A stretch of 11,526 bases of DNA, taken from positions 1 to 11,526 of the forward strand of contig QHXE01000377.1 in NCBI GenBank assembly GCA_003222835.1. Direction: 5' to 3'. The notes under the pieces were generated by a model that was given only the letters and a program-made list of their open reading frames with translations, ran no database searches and was not told where the DNA came from. Every line of letters starts with the position of its first letter. The first letter of the stretch is position 1. A program made the position numbers and the translations under genes. The stretch is from Acidobacteriota bacterium (GTDB taxonomy: Bacteria > Acidobacteriota > Blastocatellia > Pyrinomonadales > Pyrinomonadaceae). This document shows, piece after piece, positions 1-6,187 of the stretch.

Positions 1-40
1 ACCGTTGTGACCGTGGCTGCAAGCAGTGCAAGCGCATCAA

Positions 41-391
41 TCACGTCCGTCTCCTTCGGAGCAGCGCTGGTTTGAGCCCCCAAGACGGCGGCACAATCCG
101 GCAGTTCACCAAGAGCTTGATGTGAGCTAGCTGGGGCGGCGGAAGCACCTGGATCACGCCCTGAAGGCAATCGACGGGACTGTCATAAGGGTCGAAAGGT
201 TCGTTGCTCCCGTAATCTTCCTCCTCCATGAAGCCACCACCGGTATGCGCATTCAACATCGTGATGGATAGGTGCCGTTCTGCGTTCGGGGCCGGCACAG
301 GTTTCTCGGCTCCAGGTGACACCTGCCACGCGAGTATCGCGAGGAGGCAAACGATGAGCGGTTTGAACCACTCGAGTCCGGTCTTGAGCAT
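41..391 (-). CDS. small exported hypothetical protein
   Basis: An open frame of 116 codons from ATG at 391. The first ~28 residues look like a signal peptide or signal anchor: basic start (MLKTGLEWFK), hydrophobic core (LIVCLLAILAW), then a small-residue region (VSPGAEK). The mature part has an acidic patch (MEEEDYGSNEPFDPYD) and two cysteines (in PVDCLQ and LVNCRI) and ends in a run of arginines. I do not recognise the family. The frame stays open 10 codons further upstream, but the start at 391 fits the signal peptide and has an AGGA-like purine stretch about 8 bases before it. It starts 11 bases after the stop of the decayed glucoamylase gene on the same strand, so it may be co-transcribed. 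It could be a chance ORF; the signal peptide is the main support. Confidence 0.45.
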   Translation of the reverse strand: MLKTGLEWFKPLIVCLLAILAWQVSPGAEKPVPAPNAERHLSITMLNAHTGGGFMEEEDYGSNEPFDPYDSPVDCLQGVIQVLPPPQLAHIKLLVNCRIVPPSWGLKPALLRRRRT

Positions 392-401
392 GATCGCCGT
401 C

Positions 402-983
402 CTACAAGTCGGTCGTTCCATGAGGCTTCTGATCCTCGTGAATCTTCAGCACGGCCGCCGAGAGCTCCGCGGCGTCGCCGAGCGTCTCATCCGGTCGGGG
501 CAGGCTCAAAGTGGCGCCCCACGTGCGCCAGGCCTCGAGAAAATCGCTGCGCAGTGTGTCGAAGTCGGCCGCGAGCGCAGTGCGCGCGCGCGTGTAGGCT
601 CCGCTCGGGCTGTACGCGAAGCCGAGCGCGAGCACGCCGTGGCGGCTGCCGGCTCCGCCGCTGATCGCGACCGTGCCGTCGGTGGCCGATTGAAATCGGT
701 ACGTCAGCTCGCCATGGCGCGTCAGGTCTTGCCAGCTGTCCGAAGCACCGACGAAGCCGCAGCTCAGGCGCTCGAATGGCACGCTCGCCGCAAGGCACAG
801 CGCGCAGCCGCCGCCGCGCTGGCCCGTCGAGGGCCAATAAACCTCGTTGACGATGCCGTGTCCGATCGTGGCCCAAAGCCGCGAGCTGCCGAGCGCGGTA
901 GTGACGAAGTCCTTGTCGCTCGAGCTCCAGGTCGGGGCAATCCCGGGCGCGCCGAACGCTTCTTCGCCTGAGCCGGGCTTCAC
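402..983 (-). pseudogene. GH15 glucoamylase remnant (N-terminal domain only, internal deletion)
   Basis: The 193-codon frame matches the N-terminal beta-sandwich domain of bacterial GH15 glucoamylase (glucan 1,4-alpha-glucosidase), which hydrolyses alpha-1,4-glucan ends. Recognisable pieces are the start (GAPGIAPTWSSSDKD), the HGIVNEVYWP motif near residue 42, and a later block FVGASDSWQDLTRHGELTY (about 77-95) followed by VLALGFAYSPSGAYTRARTA. In full-length enzymes (about 700-800 residues) well over 100 residues separate HGIVNEVYWP from the FVGASDGWQDL block; here about 26 do, so an internal segment is missing. The C-terminus breaks off just after LSAAVLKIHEDQ, where family members continue into the (alpha/alpha)6 catalytic domain with both catalytic glutamates. 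The product cannot be a glucoamylase. The start is GTG at 983 with GGCGGAG upstream, 18 bases after the stop of the beta-barrel gene. Family assignment is from motif memory. Confidence 0.75.
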
Positions 984-1001
984 TGATTGGCTCCGCCAGT
1001 C

Positions 1002-1631
1002 TCAGAACTGGTAGCCGATGCTCAAGGTCGTCTCCGCAGTGTTCAGCCCCTGTCCGTGATCGCTGACCAGCTTGCTCAGATAGCGGTAACGCGTGTCGAA
1101 GTCGATGAACACGTTGTCCCGGAGGTAGTACTTCGCGCCGAGCCCGATGTTGGCCGTACAGCCGTTGGTGTCGGCGAGCGTCACCGGAGTGGTTCCCGCA
1201 ATGGCGAGCGCTGAGTGGTCGAGGTTGGCCCAGGCATAGCCGACGCCGAGCACCGTGTAGCCGATGAACGGATGGCCGGCGACTCGGTAGCCCGGCGTGA
1301 AATTCAACAGCACGTCGAGGTCGACAGTCGTGAGGCCGAGATCATCGGTTCCGCCCGGGGCGTGGCCGGCCCGGCTCGGACTGTAGCCGGCGGAGAGCTG
1401 CACACCCCACAGGTTCGTGAAGTAGTAGGTGTAACGGCCGCCGAAGGTGACACTGTCATCGAGGCGCGGAGTGCGGCCCGAGAGCGGCGTGTCGGTGAGG
1501 CGGTCGCCGAACAGCTCACCTGCATAGATCTGCACATCCTGCGAGCCGGAGCTCACCTGCGCGCGCGCCAGCTCCGAGCGTGCGGCTACGAACATCGCGA
1601 CGACACCCAGCAGACCGATTCGACGGCTCAT
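1002..1631 (-). CDS. outer-membrane beta-barrel protein
   Basis: A 209-residue protein with a signal peptide (MSRRIGLLGVVAMFVAARSE, cleavage likely after ARA near residue 24). Alternating amphipathic strands rich in Tyr, Gly and Thr follow (GGRYTYYFTNLWGVQLSAGY; FIGYTVLGVGYAWANLD; IGLGAKYYLRDNVFIDFDTR), and the last strand ends IGYQF. A C-terminal Phe is the signal recognised by the BAM assembly machinery. This is the pattern of small 8-strand OmpA/OmpW-like barrels (the 'outer membrane beta-barrel domain' family); the function is not known. The ATG at 1631 is preferred over longer options because GGAAGGAG sits five bases upstream (1637-1644) and the signal peptide starts there. It lies 18 bases upstream of the glucoamylase remnant on the same strand, so the two were probably an operon. 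Confidence 0.85.
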   Translation of the reverse strand: MSRRIGLLGVVAMFVAARSELARAQVSSGSQDVQIYAGELFGDRLTDTPLSGRTPRLDDSVTFGGRYTYYFTNLWGVQLSAGYSPSRAGHAPGGTDDLGLTTVDLDVLLNFTPGYRVAGHPFIGYTVLGVGYAWANLDHSALAIAGTTPVTLADTNGCTANIGLGAKYYLRDNVFIDFDTRYRYLSKLVSDHGQGLNTAETTLSIGYQF

Positions 1632-1636
1632 GTGTG

Positions 1637-1644
1637 CTCCTTCC
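1637..1644 (-). promoter_or_regulatory. ribosome binding site of the beta-barrel gene
   Basis: On the minus strand this reads GGAAGGAG, near-perfect complementarity to the 16S rRNA tail, five bases before ATG at 1631. It fixes the start of the beta-barrel protein; the open frame continues 28 codons further upstream, but no comparable site is there. Confidence 0.75.
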
Positions 1645-1729
1645 ATTTCGCTCGCGTCCGCCTCGGGCGACGCTTCCTCTGGAAGCACGTTATGAGCCGT
1701 GCGTGAGGGGAACAATCGTTCAGGAGTAA

Positions 1730-1741
1730 ATGCTGCGTTTC
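1730..1741 (+). repeat. 12-bp direct repeat, copy 1
   Basis: The sequence ATGCTGCGTTTC occurs here and again exactly at 2131-2142. A one-mismatch copy (ATGCAGCGTTTC) is at 3431-3442. The two exact copies bracket the truncated SDR fragment. The role is unknown; it may be chance. Confidence 0.45.
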
Positions 1742-1861
1742 ATGCCAACGCATCCGAGGGAAACCAACTTGTCGACAGAGCCCGGCCTCCGTAATTCGGC
1801 GCAGCGCCGGATCCCTCCAAGGGAGGATTGGCTTCTCGAGCGCGCTGCTACGCGTCCGCGG

Positions 1862-2095
1862 TCACTGCATGATCCAGCCGTGGCTCACGATCAGGGATTG
1901 CCCGGTGAGGGCGTTCGGCTTGAAGGAGGCGAGAAACAGAGCCGTCTCCGCGACGTCGCGAAACGTGCTGAATTCACCGTCGACCGTGTCCTTGAGCATG
2001 ATGGTCTTGACGACGGCCTCCTCCGTGATGCCTAGCTTCTGCGCCTGCTCCGGGGTCTGCTTGTCGACGGGCGGCGGCATGCGATCACGGTATGC
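1862..2095 (-). pseudogene. 3-hydroxybutyrate dehydrogenase-like SDR, C-terminal fragment
   Basis: About 75 codons match the C-terminus of short-chain dehydrogenases of the D-3-hydroxybutyrate dehydrogenase type (3-hydroxybutyrate to acetoacetate, NAD-dependent). The piece runs from PPVDKQTPEQAQKLGIT through TIMLKDTVDGEFSTFRDVAE and LFLASFKPNALTGQSLIVSH to the natural end GWIMQ. The normal enzyme has about 260 residues; the Rossmann fold, the NAD-binding glycine motif and the catalytic Ser-Tyr-Lys residues are absent, and similarity stops near 2095 in an unrelated stretch. The fragment has its stop but no credible start (only a TTG further upstream). It is flanked by two copies of a 12-bp repeat (1730-1741 and 2131-2142). 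A broken relic of polyhydroxybutyrate metabolism; a thiolase relic lies at 5404. Confidence 0.8.
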
Positions 2096-2130
2096 GCCGG
2101 GTGGCGAGGAACACAACGCCCCTAAGAGAG

Positions 2131-2142
2131 ATGCTGCGTTTC
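2131..2142 (+). repeat. 12-bp direct repeat, copy 2
   Basis: Exact second copy of the 12-mer at 1730-1741, in the same orientation, placed where recognisable SDR sequence has already ended. The arrangement could mark the ends of an inserted or rearranged fragment. Confidence 0.45.
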
Positions 2143-2173
2143 CCCTGGCGAATGCGTAATCGCGGGCCCGGGG

Positions 2174-3088
2174 TCAGACGGCGGCAGGCAGCTTGACCTG
2201 GGGAACTCTGGACGAGTATTCGAGCACGAAATCGATGAAGGCACGGAGCTTGAGCGGCACGTACCGGCGGCTTACGTAGACCAGATAAAGAGTCGCTTCC
2301 CGCAGGTAATACTCGGTCAGGACCGGGACTAGGACGTTCTGGAACTCCGGTTCGTCGAAGTAAATGCTCGGCAGCGGCGCAAGACCTGTTCCCGCCGCCA
2401 CGGCGTTCACCACACCGGCCATGGCTCGGTACCGTTGCACGCCCCGTACGGCGACCTCGACCTTTCCCTTCGGGCCCGTGAGAACCCAGGAGCTGACGTT
2501 GCCCACCGCCACGTGGTGGTGACCGGCGAGATCTTCAGGGGACTTTGGGGCTCCCTTGCGCTTCACGTACTCGCGCGAGGCTGTAATGACGAAGGAAATT
2601 GGGCGCACCGGCCGGGCGATGAGACCCGCCCCGAGGGAGTCCGAGTCCGGCGCCACCCGCAAGGCGACATCGTAACCCTCCTCGACGAGATCGACGACGC
2701 GGTCCTCGAAAGAGATGTCGACGACGATTTCTGGATAGCGGCTCCTGAACTCAGAGAGCAAGTCCGCCATCCGTTGCGAAGCGAACCAGCTCGGTCCGGT
2801 GATGCGCAGCGTGCCGCGCGGGGCTGTACCAAGGGATCCCAATTCCAGCTCGGTCTCCGCCAGGTCATCCAGGATCGTCTTACAGCGCTCGAAATACACC
2901 CTGCCCAGCTCGGTCAGGCTGAGCGTACGGCTGTTGCGATTGAGGAGACGGACCCCGAGGCGCTTCTCGGCCTGCATCACGTGTTTGCTGACCATTGCCG
3001 GGGACAGGTCCAGCCGGTCGGCGGCGGCGGCGAAGCTGCCCGACTCGACGACCTGCCGGAACACCTTGATGCCCGTCAGCGTGTCCAC
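2174..3088 (-). CDS. LysR-family transcriptional regulator
   Basis: A 304-residue protein, the usual length for the family. Residues 1-60 form the winged helix-turn-helix (FRQVVESGSFAAAADRLDLS, PAMVSKHVMQAEKRLGVRLL, NRNSRTLSLTELG), followed by a linker helix (YFERCKTILDDLAETELELG). From about residue 90 a periplasmic-binding-protein-like effector domain follows (RGTLRITGPSWFASQRMADL to RAFIDFVLEY). The NRNSRTLSLTELG and GTAPRGTLRIT signatures are those of the large CrgA/DhcR-like subgroup. The start is taken as GTG at 3088, which gives the canonical N-terminus (VDTLTGIKVFRQVVESGSF); the ribosome binding site is weak, and the frame is open for 38 more codons upstream. Target genes cannot be told: there is no divergently transcribed intact neighbour directly upstream, and the gene downstream is a pseudogene. 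Function as a regulator is secure; the effector is unknown. Confidence 0.92.
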   Translation of the reverse strand: MDTLTGIKVFRQVVESGSFAAAADRLDLSPAMVSKHVMQAEKRLGVRLLNRNSRTLSLTELGRVYFERCKTILDDLAETELELGSLGTAPRGTLRITGPSWFASQRMADLLSEFRSRYPEIVVDISFEDRVVDLVEEGYDVALRVAPDSDSLGAGLIARPVRPISFVITASREYVKRKGAPKSPEDLAGHHHVAVGNVSSWVLTGPKGKVEVAVRGVQRYRAMAGVVNAVAAGTGLAPLPSIYFDEPEFQNVLVPVLTEYYLREATLYLVYVSRRYVPLKLRAFIDFVLEYSSRVPQVKLPAAV

Positions 3089-3101
3089 CCCCCATAGTTT
3101 A

Positions 3102-3275
3102 CTACGCAGCCGCGCGCGGTGGCCCACGCGGCGTCCTCTCGGATGAGCCGGCATTTCGTCTGTCGTCCGGGAGAGAGGCGACTCCTCTCGCCCCGAGCAC
3201 AAAGAAGATCAGCAGCGCGAGGCAGACCGGGATCCCGATGAGCAGGGCCAACGCGACACGAAAGAGCACGCGCAT
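3102..3275 (-). CDS. small single-pass membrane protein
   Basis: A 57-codon frame. The first ~30 residues (MRVLFRVALALLIGIPVCLA then LLIFFVLGARG) form one strong transmembrane helix with a positively charged start. The tail is polar and basic (DDRRNAGSSERTPRGPPRAA). GGAAG lies 6 bases upstream of the ATG. The stop is 13 bases before the proposed GTG of the LysR gene on the same strand, so the two could be one transcript. I do not recognise it. The coherent hydrophobic segment and the spacing argue for a real gene; the short length argues for caution. Confidence 0.4.
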   Translation of the reverse strand: MRVLFRVALALLIGIPVCLALLIFFVLGARGVASLPDDRRNAGSSERTPRGPPRAAA

Positions 3276-3611
3276 CGGAGCTTCCCACTAACGTTGGCTG
3301 CCCCGCGGCCGCCGTAGCCGCTGCTGCAGCGCGGGGTGCGAAGACCACGAAAAGAGAAGGCTGCCTCTGTCTGACCTCATGACCGGCAGCCTAGGGCCGC
3401 TGCCGTCAGTGAACAATTCGTAGGCGATGGATGCAGCGTTTCGTGACAGGAAATCACTTCATCGTGACATCAGGCGGCCGGGCAAACGCGCGGAAGTTGC
3501 TGGACATCGTGCGCAGCGCGCCGCGCAGCGTCGCGGCATTAACTGGGATGAAACGTTTCGTCAACACGGCGGGCCTTGTTCGCGAAGCCAGCGCGTCAAA
3601 GGATTGCCGCC
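3276..3611. other. intergenic stretch without a convincing gene
   Basis: This 336-base stretch separates the minus-strand LysR cluster from the plus-strand deacylase, so promoters for both directions should lie here; I cannot pick a clear -35/-10 pair. Two overlapping plus-strand frames from about 3427 show no recognisable domain or start signal. A one-mismatch copy of the 12-bp repeat found at 1730 and 2131 lies at 3431-3442. Confidence 0.4.
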
Positions 3612-4283
3612 ATGCCGTTGCCCGTGGTCCACATCCGAGTCAAGGCCGTCATTCACGGCATATGGATTGCGCTGCTGGTTGGCGCAGGCTGCGCGCCTGG
3701 GTCTGCGCGCGCACACCCCATGTGTGAGAGCTGCGAAGTACAGATCGGTGTCGGCGGCACCTATCACTTCTGGGGCAGGACCGGCGGCGTGGTGCTGCCG
3801 ATGAGCCTGACCTGGAGTGACGCCCGCTACGAGTTCGCAGTCTTCCGCGTCAGCTCCCAGCAGACTCTTCACGACGCGAACTATCGCAACGGGCGGGTGA
3901 TGGCCCATCCCTACTGGGGACTGTCCATCTCACACCGCTGGCGACTAGTGGAACGAGGTCCTGTTCGCGCATTCTTCGGCTTCGGACTCGCGGCAAAGAA
4001 TGAATCGGATCAACTCAGCGTCACACGACTGGACTTTGCGTCTCAGCTTGGCCTGCGCTTTCGACTGCCGGGGGATCGTGCAGTCGCTGAGCTGGCGGTG
4101 AGACACTGGTCGAACGGTGGCATTCGCCTGCCGAACCGTGGACAGGACTTTGCGACCCTGACGGTGCGCCTCAACTCGGGACTATTCGGGGTCGAGAGGG
4201 CGGAGCAGATCTCGCGTGACGAGTTGGTGAATTCCAGAGGCGCGCTCCCTGCCGCCAATAGCGGCATTGAGGGCTTGCCATGA
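3612..4283 (+). CDS. pagL: PagL-like lipid A 3-O-deacylase (acyloxyacyl hydrolase family)
   Basis: A 223-residue exported protein. PagL enzymes are eight-stranded outer-membrane barrels that remove the 3-O-linked acyl chain from lipid A, tuning outer-membrane and immune properties. The signal peptide spans about residues 1-36 (GIWIALLVGAGCAPGSARAH). Beta-strand-like segments follow. The key motif is RHWSNGGIRLPNRGQDF at 164-180, with H165 and S167 at the positions of the catalytic His-Ser pair in the family (HxSN). The last barrel strand is probably ATLTVRL at 181-187; 36 further residues without strand character follow, an unusual tail. CESC at 38-41 just after the signal peptide holds two cysteines that may pair. 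The start was chosen at 3612 because it begins the signal peptide; ATG at 3576 is the alternative. The nearest family-level doubt is that divergent members are annotated only as acyloxyacyl hydrolase. Confidence 0.78.
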   Translation: MPLPVVHIRVKAVIHGIWIALLVGAGCAPGSARAHPMCESCEVQIGVGGTYHFWGRTGGVVLPMSLTWSDARYEFAVFRVSSQQTLHDANYRNGRVMAHPYWGLSISHRWRLVERGPVRAFFGFGLAAKNESDQLSVTRLDFASQLGLRFRLPGDRAVAELAVRHWSNGGIRLPNRGQDFATLTVRLNSGLFGVERAEQISRDELVNSRGALPAANSGIEGLP

Positions 4284-4943
4284 ACGAGCGCGAGGTCCGA
4301 GACCGGTGTAGTCCGCAAATATTGCGTCCAGCTCAGGCAGGGCACAGCGAATACTCGTGATGCAGCCCCCGAGCACCGCTTTGCTACGCACTGAGCCGAA
4401 GTCCCAGGCGCTACGGGTTCCCAATCGCACACCCTTTAGATCGGATTTGTCTCTTCCGTAACGAGACAGGCGTCGTTGCGTGTCGAGACGCGCGTCGAGG
4501 GTCTGTTCGGACTTGGGTTCTTTGATCATACCGCGTGCCCTCTCTAACGTGCGACGATCGCACCGAGGTTCCCCGCGTCGGCGAGTTCGCGCAGCACCCG
4601 ATGCCGAAGATCAGTCCAGCTCTCATCACGTCGTTTGACCGGCGTGCTCCTAACCCTAGGGCGCACCTGCGGGCACCCTGCGATTATAAGTGCCCTCCCT
4701 GATGTACCAGGGTTTGTTGTTGCGCAGACGCTTGAACGAAGCAGCTCATCGCGACAGCTTCGAATGTCTGCACGCGGCCAGGCTCGGCGCATGTGTGCGA
4801 TCTCCGGGCGGGGGGTGGTGCGGTGACCCTTTCGGGAGAAGACAAAGAATGTGCGTTTGCTTCAGTCTCATCTTCGCAGACGCGGCGGCACCATTTGCCC
4901 GTTTGCGGATGACGATCAGATTTTTTCGTGGAGGTGTTATTCG
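4284..4943. other. 660-base region without a confident gene; two possible minus-strand ORFs
   Basis: There is no recognisable family here. The best candidates are on the minus strand. One runs from ATG at 4529 (AGAGGG about 8 bases upstream) to 4182, 115 codons, beginning MIKEPKSEQTLDARLDTQRR; it would overlap the 3' end of the deacylase gene antisense by 102 bases. The other ends at 4544, 14 bases before that ATG, with a charged helical end (RRDESWTDLRHRVLRELADA). Neither has a domain I can name. Both may be decayed or chance frames. The right end holds the leader of the exported protein that starts at 4944. Confidence 0.35.
4930..4934 (+). promoter_or_regulatory. ribosome binding site deciding the start at 4944
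   Basis: GGAGG, nine bases before ATG 4944. It supports that ATG over the frame's earlier ATG at 4851, as does the signal peptide that begins there. Confidence 0.65.
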
Positions 4944-5402
4944 ATGCGCAACATGATCATTTCTTTGGCGGCGTGCACTCTGCTCGGCGCCGCCGCGTAT
5001 GGGCACGAGGCTGATTCGTCCGCCCCGGTCGCAGACAATGCTGCACCCGACGGCGCCGTGACCCTGAAGGGCGGCAGCGTAGCTGCCGGCATCGGCTATA
5101 CCTGGGGTCACGGTGAGCTCAAGTACCGCGACGGGTTGCATCAGTTCTCGATCAAGGGAGTCTCCATCGTCGATGTGGGCGCGACCAATTACACCGCCGC
5201 GGGGAGCGTCTATAACCTGAGGGACCTCTCCGACTTCGCCGGGAACTATGTCGCCGCGAGTGCTGGTATCACCGTGGCTGGAGGGGGCACTGCTGTCTAC
5301 CTCAAAAATGAGCACGGCGTGGTCATCAAGCTCGTCTCGACCGAGGTAGGGCTGAAATTCAATTTATCAGCCGACGGCGTGCATATCGCACTGAAGAGCT
5401 GA
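4944..5402 (+). CDS. small exported protein of unknown function
   Basis: A 152-residue protein. The signal peptide is MRNMIISLAACTLLGAAAYG, with cleavage near AYG-HEA, so it is likely periplasmic. The mature part is Gly/Ala/Val-rich and beta-strand-like: a block with GGSVAAGIGYTWGHGELKYR, then FSIKGVSIVDVGATNYTAAG, VYNLRDLSDFAGNYVAASAG, and a closing LVSTEVGLKFNLSADGVHIA. The GxGYTWGxGxLxY...VYNLxDxxDFxGNY pattern recalls a family of small proteobacterial exported proteins distantly like DUF1134/YSC84-type lipid-binding modules. I cannot assign it firmly. A good Shine-Dalgarno precedes the start. Its stop is immediately followed by thiolase-like debris, so any former downstream operon partner has been lost. 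Confidence 0.75.
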   Translation: MRNMIISLAACTLLGAAAYGHEADSSAPVADNAAPDGAVTLKGGSVAAGIGYTWGHGELKYRDGLHQFSIKGVSIVDVGATNYTAAGSVYNLRDLSDFAGNYVAASAGITVAGGGTAVYLKNEHGVVIKLVSTEVGLKFNLSADGVHIALKS

Positions 5403-5403
5403 A

Positions 5404-5600
5404 AGTGACAGGTGGGTTGCGGACGCCGAGGGGCTGCGTCGCCTCGACGTGACGCCCCTTGTGAATCTCATCGACTGGGAGGTGGCGGCGGTCGACTTTC
5501 GCATCGAGGGCATTCTGATGGCACCGGCGCAGGCCATTCCGCGCCTTCTGGCTAGAGGGCCGAACAGCTCGAGCTCTGGGAGATCCAAGAGGCCTTCGCC
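5404..5600 (+). pseudogene. thiolase (acetyl-CoA acyltransferase) internal fragment, frameshifted
   Basis: In the frame starting at 5404 the translation contains VTPLVNLIDWEVAAVDFRIE then GILMAPAQAIPRLLAR. This aligns with the thiolase stretch of the type GLTPLARIVDWAVAGVDP, IMGIGPVPAIRKLLARAG. Near 5555 the frame shifts by one, and from 5559 the next thiolase block follows: AEQLELWEIQEAFA, matching the conserved LDLWEINEAFA motif near the middle of the enzyme. The Asn of NEAFA is Gln here. Before 5404 and after 5600 thiolase similarity stops, so about 65 of about 390 residues remain; the catalytic Cys and the GGGxGHP region are gone. It begins directly after the stop codon of the exported-protein gene. 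Identification rests on the order of two motifs in two frames; a profile search would settle it. Confidence 0.62.
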
Positions 5601-5639
5601 TGGCCACGGCCTGTGAGGCCCGGCGACGAGCTGCATTTC

Positions 5640-5950
5640 CAAATGGAGGTGCTGAGCCCGGCGGATGGGAGTGTGATCACGACAACCCCTTCTAAGCTCC
5701 TGTTGAGTTTCTCGGAAGCGGCGCGACTGACCGCCTTGTCGATTCAGAAGGGTAATGAGCCCCGGCAGAGCCTGAAACCGCTGCCCAGCACCGCGGCGCA
5801 GCAGATCTCCGTCCCTCCGCCTCTCAACTGACGCCCGGCACCTACTCAGTCAACTGGCGCGTGCTGAGCGATGACGGCCACGTGATGTCAGGCGCGCTGC
5901 AGTTCACGCTGGCCCCCGACCGCGCGGCAGATCACCCGGCACAGCACTGA
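5640..5950 (+). pseudogene. copC: copC-type copper resistance protein, frameshifted and 5'-truncated
   Basis: The first frame (5640-about 5815) reads VLSPADGSVITTTPSKLLLS, then FSEAARLTALSIQKGNEPRQ, the CopC beta-sandwich pattern. A stop at 5829 ends this frame. The rest of the domain is in another frame from about 5825: LTPGTYSVNWRVLSDDGHVM, SGALQFTLA, ending at TGA 5948. GTYSVNWRVLSDDGH is the classic CopC C-terminal signature; its His takes part in Cu(II) binding. A one-base indel between about 5811 and 5825 explains the break. The signal peptide and the N-terminal copper-binding His are missing: the frame instead runs back into thiolase-like sequence. CopC is a periplasmic copper carrier, normally paired with the membrane protein CopD, whose relic follows. 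Confidence 0.82.
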
Positions 5951-5970
5951 CGGGCGGCACACGAATTCCG

Positions 5971-6078
5971 GACGTTCTCTCGGTGGCCCTGCGGGCGTTG
6001 AGCTTCGTTCTTCTATTCCAGGCGGCAACTCGACCGCGGTCTGACCGGTATCATAAGCCTCAGCGTGGTCGTAGGTAG
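5971..6078 (+). pseudogene. copD: copD remnant (first ~19 residues)
   Basis: The translation DVLSVALRALSFVLLFQAA matches the start of the first transmembrane helix of CopD, the inner-membrane partner of CopC. It then runs into unrelated residues (TRPRSDRYHKPQRGRR) and a stop at 6076. No start codon survives in frame. The position 20 bases after the copC stop is the normal copCD order, so this is the stump of a copCD operon cut off where the ATPase region begins. Normal CopD has about 290-550 residues. Confidence 0.65.
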
Positions 6079-6083
6079 CGAAA

Positions 6084-6093
6084 CCACCGGTGG
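6084..6093. promoter_or_regulatory. 10-bp perfect palindrome upstream of the copper ATPase
   Basis: CCACCGGTGG, about 95 bases before the ATPase start. It could be half of an operator for a metal-sensing repressor, but it does not match a copper box I know, and short G+C-rich palindromes are common by chance. Confidence 0.2.
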
Positions 6094-6187
6094 GCCAGAG
6101 TCAGGTCGCGCGAAGCGTCATCTCCTCGGCCCTTGCGTGATAGAGCTCTTTGCATCAGATACAGCGGCCAAATCAGAGTCTTCCTAA

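Noticed and set aside
228..971. 247-codon plus-strand frame
   Set aside because: It lies antisense to the glucoamylase remnant and the small exported protein, is Arg/Ala-rich low-complexity, and has no domain.
1215..1706. 163-codon plus-strand frame
   Set aside because: It is a shadow of the beta-barrel gene, which has a signal peptide, a strong ribosome binding site and a barrel C-terminus on the other strand.
1809..1825. hairpin CCTCC-AAG-GGAGG as a terminator
   Set aside because: A five-pair stem with no U-tract, and it lies just downstream of an SDR pseudogene; too weak to call.
2435..3097. 220-codon plus-strand frame
   Set aside because: It is antisense to the clear LysR gene and has no recognisable content.
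3427..3804. overlapping plus-strand frames before the deacylase
   Set aside because: No domain, no ribosome binding site, and they run into the deacylase gene in other frames.
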